60,642 nt of DNA, taken from Planctomycetota bacterium (lineage in GTDB: Bacteria; Planctomycetota; Phycisphaerae; Sedimentisphaerales; Anaerobacaceae). Each line of letters starts with the position of its first letter. Position 1 is the stretch's first letter. Shown here piece after piece: positions 44,458-52,718 of this stretch. The notes under the pieces are model-generated. The model ran no database searches and was not told where the DNA came from. It saw nothing but the letters and a program-made list of their open reading frames with translations. Location of the stretch: the NCBI GenBank assembly GCA_019456255.1, contig VRUG01000008.1, forward strand, positions 1 through 60,642, read 5' to 3'. The translations under genes and the position numbers were made by a program.

Positions 44458-45228
44458 ATGGTAATTTATGTAAATCCATCCAAAGACCAATTTGAAAGGC
44501 TGATGTTTGAAACCCTGAAAACTAAAATCGATGACTTTCCGTGTGGAAAAATTGAGAAACAAGAATCTCCGGACTTCATAATCAAGGAACCCGACAGGAC
44601 AGTTGGTATCGAAGTTACCAGGGTGACCAATACGAACCACGCTGGCCCCACACCATTGACAGAGATTCGAGGTGCACAGTTTAAGTGTCTTAAAATTGCA
44701 AAACAAATCCTTGTCGAAGAAAGGGTCGTCCCTGTGGAAGTGAAGGTGAAATTCCGCGATGACCATGCTCGCATCGATATCAAGAACGCAGCACGAGAAC
44801 TTTGCAACTTCATTCTGGAAAAAGTTGATAGTATAGACGATACGAAAACATGGCACTACTATGAGAGTGAGCTTAAGCATATAAGTTGGATATCCATACA
44901 TCTAGACACTGCTTTCGGTAAAAAATGGCTCAATGAGCACAGAGTCCAGCTGATTCATATGAATTATGTCAATACTAACCCTCATGACATAATTCAAAAA
45001 GCGATTGATCGAAAGAATGCAAAACTTGCCACGTACCAAAAGGAGTGCGACGAGTGCTGGCTAATCATTGGTGTAAATGAAATCACGGCACCAGAAGCCA
45101 TCACGATACTAAACAATGATGATTCAACCCAATACTTCTCGAATTTTGCGCGTACATATTTCGTTCGGGGCGTTGAGGGATTGGTATGGTTGCTAAATAT
45201 GGCTCCTTCTAACACAAGAAACCGATAG
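44458..45228 (+). CDS. PD-(D/E)XK-like nuclease-fold protein (putative)
   Basis: 256 residues from the ATG at 44458 (GAGG nine bases upstream; an ATG at 44398 is possible but lacks a site). Near the N-terminus, PDFIIKEPDRTVGIEVTRV gives Asp...Glu-x-Thr spacing typical of PD-(D/E)XK nucleases that use ExT or ExK. A long helical middle and C-terminus follow. It sits 22 nt before a trypsin-like protease gene on the same strand; the pair looks like an accessory, possibly defence, unit. Nuclease activity is not proven by sequence. Confidence 0.58.
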   Translation: MVIYVNPSKDQFERLMFETLKTKIDDFPCGKIEKQESPDFIIKEPDRTVGIEVTRVTNTNHAGPTPLTEIRGAQFKCLKIAKQILVEERVVPVEVKVKFRDDHARIDIKNAARELCNFILEKVDSIDDTKTWHYYESELKHISWISIHLDTAFGKKWLNEHRVQLIHMNYVNTNPHDIIQKAIDRKNAKLATYQKECDECWLIIGVNEITAPEAITILNNDDSTQYFSNFARTYFVRGVEGLVWLLNMAPSNTRNR

Positions 45229-45250
45229 TTTTGTATCGCAGCCTTGTAGA

Positions 45251-46144
45251 GTGTACAATTGGATAAATATTGAAGAACCAACCGGAACTTGTTATAAGGA
45301 TTACCAGTTTATTCAATTTCAAGGTGAGTCTGTGCATGATAAAATTAATAATATTCAATGTGAAGCACTCACACGTCAGGCTTCCGGTAGAACTTATCGC
45401 CTGATTGACAAGACTGATCAGTCTTGTGGCGGAACTGCAATTGCCATTAATATTGGTGACCGGTATTTCATGGCAACCGCTGGACATGTAATATCAAAAG
45501 ATCACAAATACGAGATTGTGCTCAGAAACAAAAAGGCCCAGTCGATTGATTGCTTTCAGGCCTGTCAGTTTGATACAGATACCGATGTTGGCTTATTGGA
45601 AATTTCAAAGGAGAAAAAACACTTTATCGATTCATGGGTCACTGTTTCAGATATCTATACAGATATTGATCAGCACAAGAAGAATGATGTGGTTATTGTT
45701 GGGTATCCTGGCGAATATATTACACAAGCTTCCAGGGTACGGATAACAAAAAACACTTCCGTTGAATTTCGGACATGTGAAACTTTATGCTACTTGTCCT
45801 TTACACTGCCGATGGAAGAATGGCCAACTGAAGGCATCAAAAATCAAACCATTGAAGAGCGGGATATCTTTATCGATTTTGATCCTGGTGGAAATATGTT
45901 CACCTCTCCTCCAAACACTGTTGATATTTCTCCAGCGGATTCCTTGCAATGCCCGAAATTGCCCGGAATGAGTGGCGGGGGGATTTGGCTTTTGGAATCA
46001 GAAGAAGAGGGTGTAATATGGAAACCTTCTATAAAGCTAATTGGAATACAGCACAGTGCATTTAAAAAAGACCAGTGGATGCGGGGAACGCTTATCAATT
46101 GCTGGCTAGCCTTAGTAGCAAAAAAATATCCAGACCTCAACTAA
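45251..46144 (+). CDS. Trypsin-like serine protease, cytoplasmic type
   Basis: 297 residues starting with GTG; no signal peptide. Chymotrypsin-fold triad: His79 (MATAGHV), Asp112 (TDTDVGLLE), Ser241 (PGMSGGGIW). Absence of an export signal and pairing with a nuclease-fold gene are reminiscent of protease-effector pairs in prokaryotic immunity, which is inference. AT-rich codon use differs from core genes. The ribosome site is weak, so coupling to the upstream gene is likely. Confidence 0.75.
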   Translation: MYNWINIEEPTGTCYKDYQFIQFQGESVHDKINNIQCEALTRQASGRTYRLIDKTDQSCGGTAIAINIGDRYFMATAGHVISKDHKYEIVLRNKKAQSIDCFQACQFDTDTDVGLLEISKEKKHFIDSWVTVSDIYTDIDQHKKNDVVIVGYPGEYITQASRVRITKNTSVEFRTCETLCYLSFTLPMEEWPTEGIKNQTIEERDIFIDFDPGGNMFTSPPNTVDISPADSLQCPKLPGMSGGGIWLLESEEEGVIWKPSIKLIGIQHSAFKKDQWMRGTLINCWLALVAKKYPDLN

Positions 46145-46722
46145 AAACTATCTCTTTCTTTCATCAATCGGGTAAATTCTTCAAACAGATAATTCGAATC
46201 GTAATTCAGCTTGATTTTTTCTTTAAAATCGCGTATAATGACCAACTGTTAGACACCAAACGGGGGTCTTTGATTTGAACATTACTATTAAAAATCTACT
46301 CCGCCGAAGGCGGGTTCAAAACTGGTTACTTGTCCCCACGTGTCCTCATATCTAGATTTATTTATAAATCTATGAGGATGTTTAAATTTACTAGTAAATT
46401 TATGGGGATGCTTAGATTCATTTATGAATCTATGGGGAAATTCGCTTCCCGAAACGGCGACGTTGCAACATGCTCGAATGTCGTTAATTTCGATGTCTGC
46501 ATCCCGACGATGTTTCGGAATATAAACGTTTTAATAAACGAACCCAATTTAAAAAATCCAAAAATGAACATAAACTTATATTCAATAAAGGATTGCGGAA
46601 ATTTACACAATATGCAACACGAAAAAACGAAGCCATTTCAAACCCAAACAAATGGCTTGAAAAAAACACAAATTTACATATACTGGACGCCATTACTAAC
46701 AGCAATTAAAGGACTTAGGCAC
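46145..46722. repeat. Composite AT-rich dispersed repeat, copy 2 (inverted relative to 12 kb)
   Basis: No gene before the GH16 start. It contains ACTTGTCCCCA (46328-46338), three tandem 30-bp palindromic units (46351-46440) and AACGTTTTAATAAACGAACC near 46526, matching the reverse complement of the block near 12355. The AAAAATGAACATAAAC and AAATTTACACAA pieces match other blocks there. An open frame runs through it but has the low-complexity Asn/Lys/Pro translation typical of such repeats. Confidence 0.7.
46351..46440. repeat. Three tandem 30-bp palindromic units
   Basis: Units at 46351, 46381 and 46411; each is a near-perfect palindrome (for example TTAGATTCATTTATGAATCT) followed by ATGGGGATG or a variant. 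Base changes in the three units preserve pairing (GATTTAT/ATAAATC, AATTTAC/GTAAATT, GATTCAT/ATGAATC), which suggests selection for structure or palindromic repair. Confidence 0.8.
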
Positions 46723-47559
46723 ATGAACAGAACTATCTTCATTTTACTGACACTGCTGACATTATTCATCACAGGCTGCGCAACACAAAATACAGATAAC
46801 ACAATAATACCCGATATCCCAGGATACGAACTCGTATGGTCAGATGAATTTAACGGCAATCAAATCAATACCGAAAACTGGTCACACGAAGTCGGGGACC
46901 AATGGCACAACCAGGAACAACAAGCCTACACCGATAGCCCAAAAAATTCCTACGTCAAAAACGGCAGCCTCGTCATCGCAGCACGAAAAGAATCATATCA
47001 CGGCAAACATTTCACCTCCGCACGCATGAGAACAAAAGGCAAACAGGATTTTCTATACGGAAGATTTGAAGCAAGTATAAAACTCCCCTTTGGTCATGGC
47101 ATGTGGCCAGCATTCTGGATGATGGGCACCGACGACCACTACGGCACATGGGCCGCCTCAGGTGAAATAGATATCCTCGAAGCAAAAAACACACCTATGG
47201 AAATTAGAGGAAACCTACACTTCGGCGGACAATGGCCCGACAACGCAAAAGTTGGCTCAACAGCATATGCTGACGGCTCGGATTTCTCTAAGGACTACCA
47301 CACCTACGCAATCGAATGGGAGCCGAGAGAAATAAGATGGTACTGCGACGGCAAACTATATAAGGCAACGTCAAGCTGGTGGACAGGAAGCAAAAAAAAC
47401 AACGGAACTTTCCCCGCGCCGTTCGATAAAAAATTCCATTTTCTAATTAACCTCGCTGTCGGTGGAAGTTACATGGAATGTTACGAACCAGAATGTGTCA
47501 CCGCACCAATGCCCCAAAAAATGTATATAGACTACGTCAGGGTATATCAAAAGAATTAA
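46723..47559 (+). CDS. GH16-family glycoside hydrolase lipoprotein
   Basis: 278 residues from the ATG at 46723. Lipobox FITGC with Cys19. The GH16 catalytic motif ExDxxE is Glu148-Asp150-Glu153 in ASGEIDILEAK; WPAFWMMG and the C-terminal MYIDYVRVYQ strand are also family-typical. Likely a surface laminarinase, beta-glucanase or galactanase-type enzyme (substrate not resolvable). An SMP-30-like gene starts 5 nt later, so they form an operon. Confidence 0.92.
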   Translation: MNRTIFILLTLLTLFITGCATQNTDNTIIPDIPGYELVWSDEFNGNQINTENWSHEVGDQWHNQEQQAYTDSPKNSYVKNGSLVIAARKESYHGKHFTSARMRTKGKQDFLYGRFEASIKLPFGHGMWPAFWMMGTDDHYGTWAASGEIDILEAKNTPMEIRGNLHFGGQWPDNAKVGSTAYADGSDFSKDYHTYAIEWEPREIRWYCDGKLYKATSSWWTGSKKNNGTFPAPFDKKFHFLINLAVGGSYMECYEPECVTAPMPQKMYIDYVRVYQKN

Positions 47560-47564
47560 TAAAA

Positions 47565-48449
47565 ATGAAACTGACCACTATAAGCACCCGCATCCATCAC
47601 CTGGCGGAATGCCCCCTATGGAATCATCACCAGCAGGCAATCTACTGGACCGATATCTTAGAAAAATCAATCTGGAAATACTCCCCTGCCGAAAAACGCA
47701 CACAACTTTTCTGGGACGGCGACATGATGGTAGGCGGCTTCGCTTTTACGCCGAATAACAACCTAATCTTATGCACCGAAAAAGGTATCTACCACCTTTC
47801 ACACAAAGACAACAAGCCGTCCCTAAAAAAATTATTCGATATCACAATGGCCGCCGATGAACGATTTAATGACATCACAACCGACCCTAAGGGCAGAATC
47901 TTCGCCGGAACAATAACAGACCGCCGCACCGATGGCATCTTGTATCGCCTGGAAAAGGGCCGCGAACCTCTCGCCGTTCTAAAAGGACTGAAAACCTCAA
48001 ACGGAATGGCATTTACAAACGACCGCAAACATTTCTTCCACACCGATTCAGGTACGCCAGGAATAATTACAAAATATGATTACGATGAAAACACCGGCGA
48101 CATCAATAATCCGCGAATTTTTTATCAAGCCGAAAAACAAGATGGTAAACCCGATGGCATCACAATAGATACAGACGACCACATCTGGGCAGCCTGTTGG
48201 GGCGGCACAAAAGTAATTCGCCTCGACCCAAATGGAAAAATTGTCGACACGATCCCCACTTCTGCAAAACAAACAAGCAGCGTCATGTTCGGAGGAGAAA
48301 ACCTCGACCAGCTCTTCATTACCTCAGCTGCTCAGGGAGCTACCGACCTCAAAACTGGCACCGACCAACAGGGAAATTTCTTAGGCGGAAATGTTTACCA
48401 GACAAAACTCAAAGTTAAGGGAACAATTCCCTGGCCTGCAAATTTCTAA
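47565..48449 (+). CDS. SMP-30/gluconolactonase-family protein
   Basis: 294 residues, six-bladed propeller family. Conserved pieces: LAECPLWNHHQQAIYWTDI (metal-site Glu), ERFNDITTDPKGRIFAGTI, SNGMAFTNDRKHFFHTDSG and PDGITIDTDDHIWAACWGG. These enzymes hydrolyse sugar lactones with a divalent metal. Placed right after a GH16 gene, it may act on an oxidised sugar released by it. Confidence 0.9.
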   Translation: MKLTTISTRIHHLAECPLWNHHQQAIYWTDILEKSIWKYSPAEKRTQLFWDGDMMVGGFAFTPNNNLILCTEKGIYHLSHKDNKPSLKKLFDITMAADERFNDITTDPKGRIFAGTITDRRTDGILYRLEKGREPLAVLKGLKTSNGMAFTNDRKHFFHTDSGTPGIITKYDYDENTGDINNPRIFYQAEKQDGKPDGITIDTDDHIWAACWGGTKVIRLDPNGKIVDTIPTSAKQTSSVMFGGENLDQLFITSAAQGATDLKTGTDQQGNFLGGNVYQTKLKVKGTIPWPANF

Positions 48450-48856
48450 AATAAAAATAACACCAACCGCTATTGCCGCAATTTAAGTACCCCAAGGGGA
48501 ATAAGCTCAAGCCTGACAGATTTTTATTCGCCAAAGGCTATCTTTCGATAATATCTTGGAAATAATAAGAGCTAAACCACCAACGAACCAAACAGAAAAA
48601 TGAATAAACCCAGCATTAAATCCAGTGGGCATGTTTAAGATAGTTTTCTTTCACGACAAAATCTCTATCATTTTGCAAGTGGGAGCTGGAATAAATCCAG
48701 TAGGGGGGTATGGATATCTTTTTACTTGCTAAAACAGGAAAAAGATTGGTTGTTAGAACCATGTTTATGTTTTAAAATAGGGAAATAAGATGACTAAAAA
48801 AACAGCTATGTCGTCACGACCTAAATCTTAATGAGTAAGAGTAAGGATATTAAGCT
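48450..48856. repeat. Gene-free stretch with AAATCCAGT repeats
   Basis: No gene is seen. Motifs ATTAAATCCAGTGGG (48615-48629) and GGAATAAATCCAGTAGGGGG (48688-48707) are partial copies of the 42-bp repeat found at 49937 and 51255. Confidence 0.6.
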
Positions 48857-49888
48857 ATGGAACGAACAGATAATTTAAATATAGTATGCTTCAAACCACT
48901 GATTACTCCGGAAGAACTCAAAAAGGAGCTTCCTGAAACCGACGAGGTTGCGCATGTTGTAGCATCATCACGCAAAAACATTCAACGTATTCTCACAAAT
49001 AAGGACAACCGTCGATTAATAATCACCGGCCCATGTTCGCTGCACGACCGCGAAGCAACACTCGAATATGCCGGCAAACTACGAAAGTTACAGGACCAGG
49101 TAAGTGACAAGGTTCTACTGATCATGCGAGCTTATTTTGAGAAACCTCGTACAACATTGGGGTGGAAAGGTATGCTTTATGACCCGTATCTGGATAACTC
49201 ATACGATATCGAGGAAGGTTTCCGCAGGGCACGCGGGCTTCTGGTTGCTATAGCCCAAATAGGATTGCCCACAGCAACCGAATTTCTTGACCCTATTGTC
49301 CCGCAATATATAGCTGACCTGGTGTCATGGGCGGCAATTGGAGCACGAACAAGCGAATCACAAATCCATCGACAGATGGCCAGCGGTCTGTCTATGCCGG
49401 TAGGGTTTAAAAATTCCATGGAGGGCAACATGATTACTGCCATGGATGCAATTAAGGCGGCTTTGAGTTCCCATTCTTTCATGGGTATTGATGGAAATGG
49501 AAAAGTTATTATTGCTGAGACACGCGGAAATAAATATTGTCACCTGGTTATGCGAGGCGGAACCAGCGGACCAAACTACAGTTCCGAGAATGTTGCTTTC
49601 GCAAAAATCCTGCTGCAAAAGGCGGGTATATCGAGTGGAATTATAATCGATTGTAGTCATGCTAATTCAGACAAAGATTACAGACAGCAGCGTAAGGCTT
49701 TTCTTGATGTAACAGAGCAAATTCGGCAAGGCGATAAAATAATTGCAGGTCTTATGCTCGAAAGCTTTCTTTGTGAAGATAATCAACCCTTTGATAAACC
49801 GAAAAACTTAAAATATGGAATCTCAGTTACTGACAAATGCGTTAGCTGGAAAGAAACCGAAGAACTCATTCGTTATCTGGCTAAATGA
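48857..49888 (+). CDS. 3-deoxy-7-phosphoheptulonate (DAHP) synthase, AroFGH type
   Basis: 343 residues. First enzyme of the shikimate pathway: condenses phosphoenolpyruvate with erythrose 4-phosphate. Class-I AroF/G/H-type motifs: ITGPCSLHDREATLEYA, MRAYFEKPRTTLGWKG, GARTSESQIHRQMASGLSMP, PVGFKNSMEGN and IIDCSHANSDKDY. No other shikimate genes are nearby, and the AT-rich codon style plus flanking repeats suggest acquisition. Ribosome site AAGGA. The feedback specificity cannot be read from sequence, so aroF/G/H is not chosen. Confidence 0.95.
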   Translation: MERTDNLNIVCFKPLITPEELKKELPETDEVAHVVASSRKNIQRILTNKDNRRLIITGPCSLHDREATLEYAGKLRKLQDQVSDKVLLIMRAYFEKPRTTLGWKGMLYDPYLDNSYDIEEGFRRARGLLVAIAQIGLPTATEFLDPIVPQYIADLVSWAAIGARTSESQIHRQMASGLSMPVGFKNSMEGNMITAMDAIKAALSSHSFMGIDGNGKVIIAETRGNKYCHLVMRGGTSGPNYSSENVAFAKILLQKAGISSGIIIDCSHANSDKDYRQQRKAFLDVTEQIRQGDKIIAGLMLESFLCEDNQPFDKPKNLKYGISVTDKCVSWKETEELIRYLAK

Positions 49889-49936
49889 TAATAAGGGGGA
49901 ATTTCATGAAACAACTTTCACTTCCAAAGCTGTGAA

Positions 49937-49978
49937 ACGAATAAATCCAGTGGGGGTTTTTCAAAAACTTAAGTCCTG
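49937..49978 (+). repeat. 42-bp direct repeat, left copy
   Basis: It begins ACGAATAAATCCAGTGGGGG and ends ACTTAAGTCCTG. It is identical base for base to 51255-51296. Confidence 0.9.
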
Positions 49979-50143
49979 AGTTAAATCCAGAAAAATCGCT
50001 ATTACTTGATAGTTCAAGATGATTTTGGTAAGACTATTAGTCTTGAGAGGACTAAATTATGTTTTGTAAACGTTTAAAAGGGAAATCGAAGATCTGCGAA
50101 GCAAAATGTCAGCTTATTGAATGATTTCATAAAAGGACGTAAA

Positions 50144-51211
50144 GTGCGGAATGTTTTTTTGCTATTAACATTACCACTCCTGTTTGGGTATGGTTGCGTA
50201 AGCATGCCGGATCCCATGTTTCCCGGCAAGTCATGGGAGTTCAATAAAATTTGGCTTCCGGAAGAAGTGGCGGAACAGATTGACATATTTGTTAGTACAA
50301 TTGACACCACTGGTTTGCTGATAATAAAAAATGGTAAAGTTGTATATGAATATGGCAATGTTAGAGAGCCGGTTTATTTAGGGTCGGTACGTAAGAGCAT
50401 ACTTTCCATGCTATATGGGCCTTATGTAGCAAATGGGACTATTAACCTCAATTACACGCTCAAGGATTTGGGCATCTCTGATATTGGGGGCTTATTGCCA
50501 ATTGAAAAACAAGCAACAGTTATCAATCTAATTACTTCGCGATCTGGAGTTTATCATCCAGCTTCAAATGACGGAGATTTACTTGAATACGCCCCCAAAC
50601 GTGGCAGCAAAAAACAGGGGAGTTATTGGCTCTATAGCAATTGGGACTTTAATGCAGCAGGAGTGGTTTTTGAACGTTTGACAGGTAAAAATATTTATGA
50701 TGCATTGCAGGATGATCTGGCAATTCCAATTGGCATGCAGGATTTCGACCGTGAACAACAAAGAAAGTATCATAATCAGGAGCGTTCCCAACATGCTACA
50801 TATTCCATGTGGTTATCGGCTCAGGACATGGCTCGTTTGGGTTATCTGATGTTACGGAATGGTAAATGGGAAGGTCGTCAAATTATCCCACATAAATGGG
50901 TACAGAGCAGCACAACAGTTTTTACGCCTATAGAAGAAATGAACCCGGAATTCATGCGGTCTCTACCATTTGGTTATGGCTATATGTGGTGGGTCTGGGA
51001 CGGTCCTAATGCGATTGGTTCTTATAAATACGCTTATACTGCTTCAGGGGTGCATGGTCAATTCATCACTGTTTTACCCGAGCTTGATATAGTGGTTGTT
51101 CATGTTGCGTATTGGTCTCCAGAAGGGGCACCGCGGCATCATGTTAAAAACTCTGAGTATTACGGCTTGCTCGACTTGATTATTAAAAGTCTCGCGATAT
51201 ACAACAAATAG
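50144..51211 (+). CDS. Serine hydrolase lipoprotein, class-C beta-lactamase fold
   Basis: 355 residues. The GTG at 50144 is chosen because AAGGA precedes it; the frame opens at a TTG nine codons earlier. Lipobox FGYGC. Active-site motifs of the beta-lactamase/DD-peptidase clan: GSVRKSIL (Ser-x-x-Lys), YSNWDFNA (Tyr-x-Asn) and GVHGQ (HxG). Likely a periplasm-facing esterase or peptidase rather than a drug-inactivating enzyme. It is enclosed by 42-bp direct repeats. Confidence 0.88.
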   Translation: MRNVFLLLTLPLLFGYGCVSMPDPMFPGKSWEFNKIWLPEEVAEQIDIFVSTIDTTGLLIIKNGKVVYEYGNVREPVYLGSVRKSILSMLYGPYVANGTINLNYTLKDLGISDIGGLLPIEKQATVINLITSRSGVYHPASNDGDLLEYAPKRGSKKQGSYWLYSNWDFNAAGVVFERLTGKNIYDALQDDLAIPIGMQDFDREQQRKYHNQERSQHATYSMWLSAQDMARLGYLMLRNGKWEGRQIIPHKWVQSSTTVFTPIEEMNPEFMRSLPFGYGYMWWVWDGPNAIGSYKYAYTASGVHGQFITVLPELDIVVVHVAYWSPEGAPRHHVKNSEYYGLLDLIIKSLAIYNK

Positions 51212-51254
51212 ATATTATTAGTCTTTTGCAACACCTTACTTTGCAGGTTGTAGC

Positions 51255-51296
51255 ACGAATAAATCCAGTGGGGGTTTTTCAAAAACTTAAGTCCTG
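51255..51296 (+). repeat. 42-bp direct repeat, right copy
   Basis: It matches 49937-49978 exactly. The stop codon of the convergent GIY-YIG gene lies within it. Confidence 0.9.
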
Positions 51297-51568
51297 TATC
51301 GTTTACTTAAACTTTTAAGTTTTTCGGTATCTCCCTGAATCAGAGCCTGCTTTTTGGCCCGTGACCATTTCTTAATTTGTATTTCACGTTTTATCGCTGA
51401 CCCTTCATCTTTGTGACATTCTTGATATACCAATTGAACAGGTAGTCTACATGCGGTCCATTTTGGTCCACGGTCAGCATTATGTCTGCTTAGACGATCA
51501 GATAGATTATTTGTATGACCCGTGTAAAAACTACCATCCGCACATTTTAGAATATAGGTATACCACAT
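51287..51568 (-). CDS. GIY-YIG nuclease-domain protein (YhbQ/UPF0213-like)
   Basis: 93 residues from the ATG at 51568. Single GIY-YIG domain: YTYILKCADGSFYTGHTNNL, then RLSRHNADRGPKWTACRLP and EGSAIKREIQIKKWSRAKKQ with the conserved Arg and Glu. Small stand-alone members are widespread with unclear function. Its last codons lie in the 42-bp repeat, so the C-terminus may have been reshaped by the repeat. Confidence 0.85.
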   Translation of the reverse strand: MWYTYILKCADGSFYTGHTNNLSDRLSRHNADRGPKWTACRLPVQLVYQECHKDEGSAIKREIQIKKWSRAKKQALIQGDTEKLKSLSKRYRT

Positions 51569-51625
51569 GATTATTGAGAGTTTACTTGCCCTTCGATGCG
51601 TTCGCATTGCTCACTTACTCAGGAC

Positions 51626-51654
51626 AATTTGTGATGCCATCGGCATCACAAATT
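51626..51654. terminator. Hairpin at 3' end of tmRNA
   Basis: Perfect 13-bp stem AATTTGTGATGCC / GGCATCACAAATT with a 3-base loop, immediately after the tmRNA acceptor stem. There is no T-run on either side, so it may be a processing or boundary hairpin rather than a classic terminator. Confidence 0.6.
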
Positions 51655-52003
51655 GGAGGCGGGGGGATTCGAACCCCCGTCCCGAGATGCTTCAAAACAG
51701 GCGTCTACATGCTTAGTCACTTCATTAAGTTTCGCGTCATTAATCGCCAAGAGACACGCTATTAAGTCAGCTAGTTCGATTAGGTCTCGCCGCATTGGTA
51801 CGAACACCCAATTTGGCCAGTCTGAATAGTGACGCCCTTATAAAACCACCAGACAAGGTCCTACAGGACGGGTCGCTTATTTAAGCGGCCATTCGTAACT
51901 GTGAGTTACCAATTAAAAAATTTGCCGGGTTTTTTACCAGGCCAACCGACATCCTGGACATGCAACCTGAATCTCTCTCATCCGGTCGATACCATTCGCC
52001 CCC
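51654..52003 (-). ncRNA. ssrA: Transfer-messenger RNA (one-piece)
   Basis: 350 nt on the minus strand. The 5' end GGGGGCGAATGGTATCGAC pairs with the 3' end CGCCTCC plus discriminator A, forming a 7-bp acceptor stem with one G-T pair. The T-arm reads GGGGGTTCGAATCCCCC, preceded by the conserved GACTAAGCATGTAGA. The 5' half carries GGTTGCATGTCC and GGTTGGCCTGGTAAAA. The reading frame ends GCC GCT TAA; backwards it gives a tag ending NSQLRMAA, probably GNSQLRMAA with a GGT resume codon. CCA is not encoded. It rescues stalled ribosomes with SmpB. Confidence 0.93.
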
Positions 52004-52107
52004 GTATTTACTTTTCAATACTACTGCCATCCAATATACTATCCTACATTACTTTATACGCAAAAGTCAATGCCCCGGTTTGCCGCTGGCACAAAAGGAA
52101 CGCTGAT

Positions 52108-52707
52108 ATGAACATAAAAGCCGTTGACATAGCCATACTGCCCCCGCCACACGTCACCAACTTAGCCATCGAAATAAACGCCGAATTAGTGCAAAACTTC
52201 AAAAGCCCAATCGCCCTAAGCCAAAATAGCTGCCTGCCCCACATATCCCTTGCCATGGGCTGTATAGAAGACCAAAACTTACCCGACGCCGAATCAATAC
52301 TAAAAGAAATAGCCAGCCAGACCGATTTAACTGAATTGGTTATCACAACCATCAGCACCGCCGACTTTGCCGACACCCCCGTATCCTCTTTTGAAATCGA
52401 AAATTCGGCGCCACTGCAAAAGCTCCACGAAAACATAATGAACCAAATGGTCCCGCACCTCACCAATAGCGTCAAACCCGATATGCTCTTTGATATCGAT
52501 ATTGCCGACTCGACGCTAACATGGATAAAAAACTACCGCAAAAACGCAAGCTTTGAAAACTTCTACCCGCATATCACACTTGGATACGGAACCGCTCAAT
52601 ACGACAAACTGCCAATAACATTCAAACCAGAAAAAATCGCGATATGTCACCTTGGAAATCACTGCACATGCAGAGAGGTGATTTTTGCAATTGATTTAAA
52701 CCCGTGA
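52108..52707 (+). CDS. 2H phosphoesterase superfamily (2'-5' RNA ligase-like) protein
   Basis: 199 residues from the ATG at 52108 (AAGGA eight bases upstream). Two HxT/S motifs: LPHISLAMG (residues ~56-64) and YPHITLGYG near the C-terminus. Members cleave or ligate 2'-5' or cyclic phosphodiester bonds in RNA or nucleotides. It is divergent from tmRNA. A longer open frame to 51901 would overlap the tmRNA gene and is not used. Confidence 0.82.
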   Translation: MNIKAVDIAILPPPHVTNLAIEINAELVQNFKSPIALSQNSCLPHISLAMGCIEDQNLPDAESILKEIASQTDLTELVITTISTADFADTPVSSFEIENSAPLQKLHENIMNQMVPHLTNSVKPDMLFDIDIADSTLTWIKNYRKNASFENFYPHITLGYGTAQYDKLPITFKPEKIAICHLGNHCTCREVIFAIDLNP

Positions 52708-52718
52708 AATGATACAAC

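Noticed and set aside
46351..46440. CRISPR array
   Set aside because: Units are contiguous palindromes without unique spacers.
46330..46722. 131-residue N-terminal extension of the GH16 frame
   Set aside because: It is translated repeat sequence; the lipoprotein signal starts at 46723 with its own site.
50144..51211. Antibiotic-resistance beta-lactamase
   Set aside because: The lipoprotein has SxxK/YxN/HxG motifs of the broad esterase/peptidase clan; nothing points to drug hydrolysis.
51901..52107. N-terminal extension of the 2H phosphoesterase frame
   Set aside because: It overlaps the tmRNA gene; a good ribosome site and the domain start support 52108.
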